From contig WMKJ01000125.1 of NCBI GenBank assembly GCA_009733715.1, positions 1 through 34,994 of the forward strand: a stretch of DNA of 34,994 nt, written 5' to 3'. Under the pieces are notes generated by a model. The model was given only the letters and a program-made list of their open reading frames with translations. It was not told the DNA's origin and did no database searches. Shown one piece after another: positions 22,765 to 33,807 of this stretch. Within the stretch, counting starts at the first letter, position 1. Each line of letters opens with the position of its first letter. Position numbers and translations under genes: made by a program. The stretch comes from Herpomyces periplanetae (taxonomy: Eukaryota; Ascomycota; Laboulbeniomycetes; Herpomycetales; Herpomycetaceae).

Positions 22765-25489
22765 CTAGTAAACCATATTCAACGGTCGGCTGTTAATAGC
22801 CCAAGCCCGAACATCGTAAAGCTCATCGCTTCGCAAAGCAGCTCGTATATCGGAATCACACGCCGCGAGTCGTAGATAGGCCACATGAGCAGCCGGAAAG
22901 TTTCCCTGGAATGATGTGGAAGAGGGGACGTTTGTCGAGACAGTGTGATCCAGCGGTGTAGTAGCTTGTGTAGCATAAGCATGGACCAGTAAACTGGCCG
23001 GAGTGTGAATAATTATACCTGCATCGCGCAACAAGCGAAGTGCACTGTGTAAACCCGGAAGAACGGGTAATGCCAAAGTTTTAGCCGCGCTTCGTCGTGT
23101 TAACGCGTTCAACGCACCGAGTGGTCGTACCACTTCCTTATCATGTGTTGCCTTCAGAGTATCTTGACATCGTGCATACCATCCCCCCGGCTGTAATGCA
23201 TAAGGTAGTTCCATTTTCCACTGTACTTCAGGTGCAGAAACAGATCTACATCCAGTTACCATTAAATTCTGCGCTAATCTTCGCGCTTGACTTATCACTC
23301 GCATAATATCCAATGTAGCTTGCGACCCTTGTCCATGATCTGCTCCACCTCTCCCATGTGAACTAACGCCTTGATGATTTTGGCGTTGTTGTTCAAATCG
23401 TACACAATCCACTATTGCCATTAACAAAATTTTACACGTTAACGGTGCACGCTTAACAAATTCCTGAATCGAGTTAGATGCATGATTAGCTTCATTTACA
23501 GCTTGTCGTATCGTAGCTATCGTCACTCTATACTTTCCAATGCCATTTCTCGATATTGTTGAGGTTGCATTTTTTTCAACATAATCTCTACTTTCATCAT
23601 CGTCACCGTGAACTCTTAAATATTCTATTTCCGCAATTTCAACTGCCCGACGACATATATCTAAAGCACGACGTGCATCTCCACTTACAGCCGCTACTTT
23701 ACGCGCCGCAAACTGTATAGCATCTGCTCGTACAATTGAATCTTCATTGTCAACTTTTCCGCATAAATCACACAAACGCTCTTCAATTATTCGCACTAAT
23801 TGATCAAATGTATAACCGGCAAATGTTATCCTGTGTAAATTTAAACTCCGACTCGTAGCAACTCGTTCCGGTAAATCCATAGTATTCGAAACCGCTATCA
23901 CAATTAAACGACTACTCGGTATACTAGGCCATCTAAGAAAATTTAGAATGACTTGTTCATCTTGACTGAGCAGTTGATCAATCTCATCCATTAAAACCAC
24001 ACACGCAATGTTCCTCGTATTAACCTTTTCAAATTCACTTTCAAGACAGTTAAATGCTTCACGTGGTGAAAGTCGTTCCCCATATAAGGTTTCCCACAGC
24101 ATAGAATAAGCTTGTTTGGCTTCTGTTACTTTGAGTCCGTTAATTTCAACGAATGAAAACTCTTTCAATTTATTTTCTTTCTCTTCTCGCATATGCTGTA
24201 ACCTCTTAATTATACCACGAACCGTTGCTGTTTTGCCCGTTCCAGGTATACCAGATATGTATATACATCGTCCTTTATCATTGTTAATAGCTTCCATTAA
24301 CACACCTATAATTTCGTTCCATTCTTTTTCACGTCCAGTTAACCCTGTTGTCGTTGTTGCCGCCGCTGCATGTAGTCTTGAACGAGCCAATTGAAACGGC
24401 GTTAAATTCTCATCATCGTATTCGAAAAATGTCGTACGTACACCAAGCGGTGTCACATCCAAGCTTGGCTTTACCTTTCGACTTCTATGCGATCCCGGAA
24501 TAGTTCGCCTCGGCGATCGATCTAATATGAATCTTCGTCCTGATCGTGGTGTAGTAGGAAAAGTAATTGATGGTGAATCAATGTTGAATAAGCCAATTCT
24601 AGTTCGTTTAAGTCGAGGTGTTTTAACTGGTGACCCCGCTCCACCATCAATTTTTTTCCCGTGTAAAATTTCTTCGTCCCTTGTTATACCTTCCGTATAC
24701 TCATCATCACTGTGTTTACGTTTGCGCCTTGATGGTGTCTTTGGAATTTTAGGCAGAACCTCCGTTGGTAGTACTGTGTTAACAATTGCCTGTTTTTTTT
24801 CGTCACAAAACATGACTTCACGATTAACTGCACTTTTCTCAATAAATTTACGAAGCTTTTCAATATCCCGAGCACCACTATACACTTCATTCCACTTAAA
24901 TTCTTTAGAGCATAATCGAGCGTGAGGTTTAATAGCCATTCGGCACGTAAATTGGTCTTTCCCATTGGCCAATTCATATTGTGATACAATTTGTGCTTTG
25001 CCGATAATGCAATCAAAACTGACCAAATCACCTTCCAACGTAATGTAATATTCATCCTATGTTTCCATCAAATAGTGAAATCTATATTAGCATTTAAATT
25101 CTTATAATAATTAAAACCAGAATCATTTACACACCTCAGGGAAATTTCTGCGCCATGATTTAGGTTTAATATCACTATGTGAATAAAACCAAAGTGTATC
25201 TATCGATGGGTCCTCCGTATCTATATTTAATTATCTACACGTTAATTTGTCTTCATTATATCATCTAAACTTCTCACGTACCTTCATTAATCTTGACAGC
25301 CAACGCTAACCAGGTTTTGCCATCTGCCCCGGATATTTGTAACGCGTCTCCCACACGATACTCCAAACCATTTCGTCGAATCCCTACGGCGCGGTTATGC
25401 TTCGATCCATCATCCTCAAATATTATAGTACAGCCATTCTCGCAAATTTCTTCAATTCTTCTATCCACTTTCAAACTTTTCCTCGCCAT
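22765..25489 (-). CDS. ORC1: Origin recognition complex subunit 1 (BAH plus AAA+)
   Basis: Three exons on minus: 25489-25282, 25220-25135 and 25056-22765, with introns of 61 and 78 nt; 861 aa. Splicing gives KINE-DTEDPSIDTLWFY and RRNFPE-DEYYITLEGDL, restoring a continuous N-terminal BAH domain (about 20-190). A basic disordered linker follows with proline-directed sites suited to cyclin-kinase control (KTPSRRKRK, SPVKTPRLKR, DRSPRR). The AAA+ ATPase has REKEW, Walker A GIPGTGKT (about 367-374), Walker B VVLMDEID (about 451-458), sensor 1 VSNTMDLPER and sensor 2 SGDARRALD (about 556-564). A winged-helix region ends the protein. In the family, Orc1 binds and hydrolyses ATP within ORC and loads MCM helicases at origins. 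All catalytic motifs are intact. It is divergent from REV7 over 154 bp. Confidence 0.96.
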
Positions 25490-25643
25490 AGCATAATATA
25501 ATTCCCTTAGCTAAAAATTCGAAATCTCGACTCATTTTCATTCTATCCCAAAAATTCCCCCAACCGGTTCACGTGACTACCCAGCTCGACTGAAATAATG
25601 ATTATTGCGCGGGGGTATTGAACGTAGATGGACGCGAAGCAGA
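25490..25643. promoter_or_regulatory. Bidirectional promoter of ORC1 and REV7
   Basis: Only 154 bp separate the two divergent start codons. The interval holds the palindrome CACGTG (25570-25575), a site type bound by Cbf1-like or other bHLH factors, beside ACCGGT (25563-25568). ACGCGA near 25632-25637 resembles the MCB/MluI box core of cell-cycle-regulated replication genes, but one match is weak evidence. Co-regulation is inferred. Confidence 0.6.
25570..25575. promoter_or_regulatory. CACGTG E-box in the ORC1/REV7 promoter
   Basis: This is a perfect CACGTG palindrome, 69 bp upstream of the REV7 ATG and 80 bp upstream of the ORC1 ATG. The binding factor is inferred from the motif class only. 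Confidence 0.5.
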
Positions 25644-26219
25644 ATGCCTGAGAAAAGTGAAAGTCAACTTGTTTTACATTTGTTAGCACGAGCTATTCAC
25701 ACAGTATTATACTACCGAAATATTTACTCAGAAGGGGCTTTTCAAATGAGATCATGTCAAATATTTCACATGGTTTTACCTCAGTGTCGGCATCCTGCTG
25801 TATGTGAGTGGATAAATCAAGTGCTGACATCTCTCTCATTACTTTCTGGAAATTTTACCTTAGAATCATCTACTCCTAGACCATTAGTTTTAAAAGTTTG
25901 GCTCTTGTATACAATTACTTGTAATACACCCTTAATTGAAGCAAGTAATGGAACAGCTCATGCGATGTTATCTAAACGTCGAAGTATAGAGCGCTACGTA
26001 TTTGACATTTCTCGACTTCAATTGTCGGCTTCTGATACTAATACTCCCGACGAAAATCCCGATATTATTGAACAATCACGAGCCTTATTGATTCGACTTG
26101 CTAACTGTGCTACTCGAGCAAATAGTCAAACTAAAAATCATTTTGCCATATCCAACCCATCTCAACGTAAGTTACCCAAAGAGTACCGTAATCTATGCAA
26201 TCGTGCATCACGTTACTAG
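25644..26219 (+). CDS. REV7: REV7/MAD2L2-like HORMA protein (DNA polymerase zeta subunit)
   Basis: Single exon, 191 aa from the first in-frame ATG at 25644; the frame is open upstream but lacks another ATG. The HORMA-fold N-terminus reads LLARAIHTVLYYRNIYSEGAF. The Rev7-type motif CRHPAVCEWINQVL follows at about 46-59, and RRSIERYVFDISRLQ marks the beta core. A hydrophobic stretch between them (VLKVWLLYTITCNTPLIEA) is longer than in many relatives; no usable intron explains it. Rev7 is the accessory subunit that binds Rev3 in translesion polymerase zeta. The RHP motif separates it from Mad2, which is the main alternative. It shares a promoter region with ORC1 and converges on PKC1. Confidence 0.85.
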   Translation: MPEKSESQLVLHLLARAIHTVLYYRNIYSEGAFQMRSCQIFHMVLPQCRHPAVCEWINQVLTSLSLLSGNFTLESSTPRPLVLKVWLLYTITCNTPLIEASNGTAHAMLSKRRSIERYVFDISRLQLSASDTNTPDENPDIIEQSRALLIRLANCATRANSQTKNHFAISNPSQRKLPKEYRNLCNRASRY

Positions 26220-26548
26220 TCGACTAACAAATAACCTAATTTTACCTAAAACGCAATAACCCGTAGTCACTAAGCGTTGGACAATTGGCCTTGAATTTCC
26301 CCCGGTAAACTTGCGGCCATCTCTTCAACACAAATCGCCGTATTCTATTCTCCTTCGTAACTGGATTCCGTGTGAAAGTTCTTCCGACAGATCGGCGCCG
26401 CCACTTCCCGCAAGAATTTATCCAATCCGGAGTATTGATACTCCGCCCTACCTTCTAGAACTGTGGCTGGAACAGAAGCTTTTGTGAAGCAATTCCCATT
26501 CACGCCCCTATGAGCCATAGGTTGAGAAGAGTCCCGTGCTCAGCCCTA
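26220..26548. other. Convergent 3' spacer between REV7 and PKC1
   Basis: The 329 bp between the stop codons hold no gene that I recognise. An 18-bp near-palindrome lies at 26428-26445 and is listed separately. Confidence 0.5.
26428..26445. repeat. 18-bp inverted repeat CGGAGTAT-TG-ATACTCCG
   Basis: The two 8-bp arms are perfect complements with a 2-base centre. The ends form CGG-N12-CCG, the geometry of binding sites for Zn(II)2Cys6 dimers, although the position between two 3' ends is unusual for an operator. It could also act as an RNA hairpin at the transcript ends. Confidence 0.5.
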
Positions 26549-29500
26549 TCACTCTAGATCGGCAGAATAGGAAAATCCGCGGAACTCTTCTTGCATCGCA
26601 GGCGTTAAAACTGTAAAGATAGAGGAAGATTTAGGTTAGCAAGTGGGTGCTTACAAGTTATGCTTGATGACGTCGTGAATTTGTCTTGGTGCACTTTCTC
26701 CTCGACTTCTGTGCTTACCTGACTGAACCGGTGTTAATACTGGTGTTACGCTGGTAAATTCAGTATCAAAGTTTGATGTATCCGTAGGAGAACTTATTCG
26801 GGGAATAAATGGTGCTGGAATTCGTCGATGATATATATCATCCCAATTAATATTACGAAAGAATGCGTGACTCATTATCTCTCCTGCATCCGCCGGTCCA
26901 CTTCCCATGCGTAATTCTGGTTCTCTAGTTAACAGTTGCTGTAAAATTGATACTGAGTCTCGAGGCATATGAATGGGATATAGAGGTTCATCCGCTAGAA
27001 TGGCATCATAGATCTCATCTTCATCTTCCCCACGAAACGGTGATTGCTGCAACAACATTTGATATATCAATACTCCAAACGCCCACCAATCCACCGCTCT
27101 TCCATACTTTTTATCAAGTAATATTTCCGGTGCCATAAATTCCGGTGTTCCACAAAACGTACTCGTTTTAGATCCATACCACATATTTTCCTTACAGAGT
27201 CCATAGTCTGCTATTTTGATGTGTCCATCCAATGTTAATAGAATATTATCCAATTTAAGATCTCGATATATCACTCCATTTTCATGAAAGTACTTTAGCG
27301 CTAAACAAACCTCTGCTGCATAAAACTGCGCTCGTTTTGTACCAAATTGACCTCGTTGAATATGAAGCATAAGATCCCCCCCACTAATGTACTCCATCAC
27401 AAAGTAAACCCGCGTCTCTGTTTGAAAGCATGCGTGCAAATTTAGTAAAAATGGATGCCGTTCCTTGTTCGCAATTAAAAATACCCGTTTCTCTGATTTA
27501 ATACTTTCTACTTCGTCATTTTCAATGATAAATTCTTTCTTCAAAACTTTTATCGCGTATAACTGCTTCGTCGTCTTAGTTTCTGCTAACATCACCTTTC
27601 CAAAGTTTCCCTTTCCTAACACCGCCAAAAAGTTAAAATGGTCAAGTCCAATTCGTTTTCCTCCTCCAGTGCTACCTCGAGCTTCACTTCGTAAACTCCC
27701 TTCCACAGTTACCGCCGTTGTCGTCGTCGGTACCGTCGTAGTCAATCCTCTGTCACTCTTTCGTCCGTCTCCTCCATGTCTCGGTGGTACAGGAGCTCGT
27801 TGTCCACCACTCTCCGCCCATCCCCCACCAACATGTTCTGTCACGCTACTTCCTCGAACACCTTGAGGCCCAGCGACATACTCTTTGCTATGGTAACCTG
27901 AACTCTTCGAATGTTCAATTGACTGTCCAGGTTGTGGCCATCCGCTTTCTACTCCAAGATTTCTTTCTTTACTGTGCTTATAAGCATATGTTGATTGTGC
28001 CTGGGGCGCAGAATCTGCTCCAACATTACCAAATCCCGTATCAGAATGGGGTCGGGCAACAGCTGATTGAGTGCCTGACGATGATTGACCGGCCTCACGA
28101 TCTTCCTTCGAATATGAATAAGGATGATCCAACGAAACACTTGACCCTTTGATTTGACTTAATTCACCTAGTATCTCTCCTCCAACATTCGTCGTACTGG
28201 GTGGCCTTGACACACTTTCTTGTGACAATGAGGATAACTTCGACGTTGAAACTGACTGCGATTTTCCATGTGAATGCGACTGTCTTTGCGGCTTGTGCTT
28301 ACGAATTTCTCCAAGAATTTGATTGGCCATTTCCGCCGACATACCACAGAAATCTGGCACAAAATGCTGGCATTGTAAATGACAGCTTAATCCACATTCT
28401 GTGCATCGTCGACATTGCTTTCGTCCAAGCGATAAAATATACCCACAATGACAACACCAATTCGCCCCCATATTCGCGAATGGTTCGAAACGATGCGGTA
28501 TTCGATAATTAATCTTAGCTTCATCAGGGTCGGTATCCGCACTCGATTGAGTTATACACTTCGTCACTACCTTTGGGTAGCATTTCTTATGGCAGGTGTA
28601 TTTACAATCAGAGCATTGCATACCTGCTGCATACTTCAAGAAGTCTCCGCAGAGTGCACACCGCATTATATTATAGAATTGTTGCTGGATAAACTTATGT
28701 CCATACTGTTCGACAACCTGACCCTTACGCTGCCGAATCGCTCCTTTACGATTCAATCCAATATCGACTGGCCGCCGGTCCTTTACCGTTTTAACAAAGG
28801 TTAAGGTTAAGTGAATACGTCCAACTGGCTCAAGAGAAAACCATGAGCTAATACTAATTGGTGCAGAAGGTAATGATCCCGCCCCTGCATTCACACCAGA
28901 CGTAGCTGAAGCCGCGGCACTAGTGGTACATGATGTCGCTGTAGTAGATGTATTAAAGCCTGTAGATCCCGATGCAGAAGGTGTTGTTTCATTCATTTGA
29001 TCCGCTGAGACCCAACCTGAATTTATGAATTCTGCTTCAATTTTTCGTCGACGAAGTTCTTCAGCAATATCCGATATCCGTATCCAAAGTAGTCCAATGG
29101 GCAATGGATGGTCTGAGGATCGATCATACACTGTGAGTTCAATTTCATTTGCTTTATCAATATGAAAGTCATGATGCTCATCAGACCATCGATCATTCCG
29201 CGTGGCTTTAGTTCGTGCCTTCGGAACATCTTCAACTTTAATAACAACAAATGTTTCCGGTCCTCTACTGAATCGACCAATTGCTGCATGATCAACATCC
29301 GCAACAGCATGAATCTTAATGGAAAGAAATCCGGTAAGTGGTTTTCGCGCGCTTGGTACATTAAGATCCTCGTCTAAAATATTATGAGCAACTGTGAGTA
29401 GAATGCTTGAAAAATGGTAAATATCGATAAAATATTCACTAACTATCAGCAGAATAGACACCTTCAATGTCAATGTGAAGATCCTCATAGCGTCTTAACG

Positions 29501-30457
29501 CTTGTTTAAGTAATTGTATTTTTTGATTACTCTCAATTCTTCGTGTTTCCGCATCAGCCTTGCTACGACGGTCACCGTCGGCCTTGTAAAGCTTCAACAT
29601 TTTTTCCAATCCATCTTTGTATTGTTTCTCAACGCTAAGCTTAAAAGCAAGTTGAGATAGCATATGCTGAATTCGTGGGCCCAGGTAAGGTGTATCATAC
29701 TTGATTAGATCTGAAACGAAATATTTGGTGTAGACACGTTAGATGCGGCTTTAAACTAATGACAAAGATAAAACTTGTACGAACCAAGCTTAGTATAAGT
29801 AGGCCGGGGAGCTGGAGACGTATGCGAACGTGATGGGTCATTTGATACGTCTGAAATTAACGTAGTCGGAGCGTAGGGATGATGAAGATGGGGGGGAGGG
29901 GGGGGAGGTTGATTGGATAATTCCGGATGCGAAATATGGGAACTTTGTGATTTTATTGATTGAGTCGCGGGGAGAAACTCATGGGATGAAGCTGTGAATG
30001 CTGTTGACGTATGTGAAGAATTAAGGTTTTGCGTGTAAAATGAAGGTTGAGATGTAGGAGGATATGAAGAAACTGAGGCTGGCGCAGCAGCGATATCATG
30101 ACCAGCTGCAGAGTTAGCAGGCATGACAGGATGATGAGACGTAGATTGAGATGCAATGAAGGTCATTGAATGCATTCCTTGTGCTAATCTATTCATCTGT
30201 AATTCGCGCATGCGACCCTCCAAGTACTCAATGTTTCGACGACCATCTCTAATTTGTGTGTTAAGTCTAGATAAGACAGCAGGATTGGTAGTCGACTGGC
30301 GCATTGAGTTAGCAGCAGAAATCAAGACACGTTCCCGATCAATTTTTTTGACTAATTGGGCCATAATAGCGTCATCAGGTCCAACACATTCGGAAGAGTT
30401 TGGATACGCGGACGATGCAGAGGGTGGATTAGATCCAGAGGGTAAATTTGGATCCAT
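26549..30457 (-). CDS. PKC1: Protein kinase C (fungal Pkc1, cell-wall integrity)
   Basis: Four exons on minus: 30457-29785, 29710-29444, 29391-26719 and 26610-26549; introns 74, 52 and 108 nt, all phase 1; 1224 aa. HR1 Rho-binding repeats: the first in exon 1 (about 28-90, [17 protein letters not shown]), the second in exon 2 ([15 protein letters not shown] onward). A C2-like domain is at about 335-430, pseudosubstrate [11 protein letters not shown] near 528-538, and two C1 zinc fingers at about 545-592 and 613-662. A long Ser/Gly linker follows. Kinase domain from about 899: GKGNFGKV (906-913), Lys928, YRDLKLDN (1022-1029), DYG (1042-1044, usual in fungal Pkc1), activation-loop Thr near 1058. 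Turn motif TPVQS. Exon 4 supplies the hydrophobic motif in [19 protein letters not shown]. The family acts below Rho1 and above the Bck1-Mkk-Slt2 cascade. Confidence 0.96.
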
Positions 30458-31485
30458 GATTAATTATAAAGGGATAGATGGAGTTATGCCAATAATGTAT
30501 CAAATTGAACAATCTAAACAACAGTAATATTGAATGAAGGTAAATTAGCAAAAAAAGCCGGAGAAAAATGATAATAGACGAACGATTCGTAGGTGGATTA
30601 GACTTTTTCAAGGGAAGCTTAACAAGGTGGTTGAAGGAGGAATAAATGTCCGGTAAGCGAAGACGCAATTTAAAATCTATTCGACTGCGCTGAGCCGTTT
30701 AAAACTGTGCAAAATACACGATTAAAAATGTTAAAATTAGTCATATGATCAGAATAAACGGAATAATAATCGGAATAGATTACGTAATTAAGAAGTCATT
30801 ATAACAACGTGCAGAGGAAACGAGGATGAATTGAAGAAGCACACCTAAGATGCGGGGGAACTAATAAAATTCGAGGATAAATTTAATGAAAAGGAAAATG
30901 ATAAGTTTAAATGGGATTGAATGCGGGGAAAATAAATTTAGTGTATAAAATAAAAGAGGTTCAATTGGTCTTGTCATGAGAATTTGGAAAAATAAAATTG
31001 GACGAACGCCGATCAACTGAACTTTGTAGAGTATTTTGAACCAGTGTGTTACATAAGTGTGTTTTTGATTAATCATCCGGAAAAATATTTTGGCGGATTG
31101 AGAAATTTCGTGATTTTGGGATAAAAGATAGGAAGATGGATTTGGGTATTTTGCAATAAGATGATGTATTTTTTGGAGAGTTTGGACATAATTGGAAAAG
31201 TAAATAATAATTTCATTGTAATTGGATAAGCTGGTTTGAAGTTTGGAGTATTGTTGGGAAGTAAATATGTATATATGGACGTATCCGTGTAAATATATTT
31301 GTACAATGAAGTTGATTTATGTGTAATTGGTCACATGTATGATAAGGGTATCAGAATGGTACTTTGGGACAGAACAGTTTTATGAAGTAAGTAATTTGAG
31401 TGAAGTGAAAGGACAATTAAGGTGAAAGATATGAAATTTTGAATGATTGGGAATAAGTGAGTAAGTGTATATAGCAATTCAAGCG

Positions 31486-31510
31486 TGCTATGCTATGCTA
31501 TGCTATGCTA
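31486..31510. repeat. TGCTA pentanucleotide repeat, five units
   Basis: Five exact tandem TGCTA units followed by TA, in the PKC1 upstream flank close to where strand composition changes. Confidence 0.95.
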
Positions 31511-31713
31511 TACTTCCCATCAATATTAACGAAATTATCATTGACATGGGTTACTTTGAATGTGCGTGTGTCAGAAGGGTATGATGGTTTTCTCACATCA
31601 TAATCCATGGAGAGTGGAATGTCTAAGTGTCAATAAACTCGCACGGCTCTCTTACGTTAACCACTTCAGTTCTAATGCCAAATTATCCCGGTTGGTTAAG
31701 TGTATCACTCATG

Positions 31714-31758
31714 CTCACACACACACACTCACACTCACTCACACATACGCTCGCACAC
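31714..31758. repeat. CA/CTCACA microsatellite
   Basis: Imperfect CA-rich tandem repeat with interspersed CTCA units. No gene overlaps it. Confidence 0.8.
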
Positions 31759-33807
31759 AAGCTCACATATTCTCTTCTAGATCAACATAACCATGAATAG
31801 AACAATTAATGCTACGTGTTTAATTGCGTGTCAGCTTAGTTTTCTACCCACCGTACTCTCACTATCCATCTTTTCTTAAAACATAACCCGTCCACCGTCG
31901 AAACTATATTACCCTTCGATATAGATCTAGGTGAAGTGAATTTAAGCATGGTAACATTATTCATTACCAACTAATTCGTAATAAATTATCTCACTACCAT
32001 CTAAATATTTTTCATCGTATGCCACTACATAACCTACCATTATGGTCACAAGTACAAAATAACGTAGTATATCACAGTCTTCATCCACGTACATTGGGGC
32101 ACTCCATGATTTATGCAATATGTAATCAAAGTGTATTATTTCATGCATGGAAACGGCGGGGACGGAGAAAATCTTGTAAGGTTTGGCTAGACGAATGTTA
32201 AGTTTAATGGAGAAGTTATTGGGCGGTATGCCGTTACTGTTAAAATTATTTTGCGATAAAGTCAAACAAAAAACACATTCTAAGGTTTCTTATATGTGTG
32301 TGCATACACATGTAGCCATACTCTTTAATTCTATCACTCAAAATTATCCAATTACGACATTGGATATGGTTTACCTTTATGTTTCTTGTTTTATCTTTTC
32401 CCCAAATTTTTGCAACAAATTAATCTTTTATTTTCTTCTTATCAATTTACAATACATACGCTTTAACTAAACGCAAAAATTGTTATGTGTGCGGAAATGT
32501 GTCACTTTTTCGGTAAGTTCGGGTGTGACTAGACCTCTTCATCTAAGTTAGCAGTAATCGGATCTCACAATGCCGGTCTCATGAATGTGGCCTTCCGATG
32601 CCGAATTACTAAATCTTGACTTCGGCCCGCTTCCCGTTTAGCCGGTTGCGTAAATGTCAAAGTGTAATGCTTTAAATAATTACTATTCCTGAGATCAAAC
32701 CCAGTTCATTCTCTCTCCATTAACCTTACCCTTTTGGCCATAACCTTCCTCTTTTATCTCCATGTAGTCTTACCCCTGTACCTTCCGTTTAAGTAATATA
32801 CACATTTCTTCGAAACGGTGACTCATCAGTCAAATATTATTTATCTTAATGACATCATTTCACAGGCTCATAAATTTTCTTTCAATCCAACTTTATATAT
32901 ATTAACGTATACTCTAAAGCGTTCATTACACATTTTTTACCATGATACAAACTTCATTTTATCAGAGTATATTCGATCATGTATGCCTTTACGCTGGTGC
33001 AAACCCACACTAACAAAATTTTGTTCCCCCTAAGCGAATCTACTCTTAAATTTTTTACTTACCTCTAAGCCTTCACTCATTCTTGCCGGCTCTACCATTA
33101 CCAACTTCTCCCATCTCTCACCTCTCATCACACCTCAATTTCCCCACGCTCTCTCAGATCATGTGATCTACTGCCAATATACTCCACCATATTCTCACAT
33201 TCGCATTTACACCCGGTCACCATTTTTAAATTTGTTATCGTTTGCTTCATTCACACTTTACCTTTTCGTATCCAATTCTAGACTCAACTACTAGTATTGC
33301 CAATATTCTCTTTCTACCAACATCTACCTCCTTCCGCTTACGTTTATTTTTTAATTCTCGTTATTCCCCTTTTCGACTGAATTTCCTCTTTCGTCGATCC
33401 CTTCCGCATCCTTCTTTCCCCTTTTGTTCCGATATTTCCCGACCTCTCATTTTTTGCTTTTTTTCTTCTCCAGCTATTTCTCGGCATTCTCGTTTTGTAC
33501 CTCCCGAGACACTTCATTGACACCCTTCGGCCATAAATACGCCGCGCCGTCTCTTGTTCAAGTCTTCCGTTTCCGGTACTCTATATTTTCTCCCTTTTCC
33601 TTTTCCTTAGCCTTTACCTTTTCCACTTTTTTTATCTTTCTATCGTACCCGTTCGGAATTAATATATTCCCTTCAAGACTCTCTTCTCTCCGCTTCTTTT
33701 TTTACCTTCACTTCATTTCTTCACATTACCCTTTTCCGTTTTCCTAAAATCATTCGTTAACCGTCATACGTTGTCTCTCTCGTACTTTTCTCTTACGTTG
33801 CAAATCA

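Larger units (their letters stand above)
30458..33807. other. Divergent intergenic region between PKC1 and the Zn-cluster gene
   Basis: This is 3.35 kb without a convincing gene. The part next to PKC1 (to about 31480) is purine-rich on + (about 30% pyrimidine at 30901-30960). The part next to the Zn-cluster gene (about 32690-33807) is CT-rich (about 82% pyrimidine at 33361-33420). So each gene has a CT-rich leader on its own sense strand. A GC-richer minus-strand island at 32688-32565 has an acceptor-like tctcag and an open frame reading HYTLTFTQPAKREAGRSQDL, ending at TGA; its identity is unknown. A 102-codon minus frame (31957-32265) is AT-rich and unsupported. Confidence 0.55.

Noticed and set aside
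26651-26718. C-terminus of PKC1 ending at 26651
   Set aside because: Read-through of the last intron; exon 26610-26549 supplies the conserved FRGFSY tail in the right phase.
29392-29488. Hydrophobic N-terminus ([10 protein letters not shown]...) for the PKC1 large exon
   Set aside because: It is intron and neighbouring-exon sequence read in the wrong frame; GTTAGT donor and cacag acceptor join the HR1 exon in phase.
33242-33747. Ser/Phe/Arg-rich + frames upstream of the Zn-cluster gene
   Set aside because: CT-rich leader composition (over 80% pyrimidine); no family motif.
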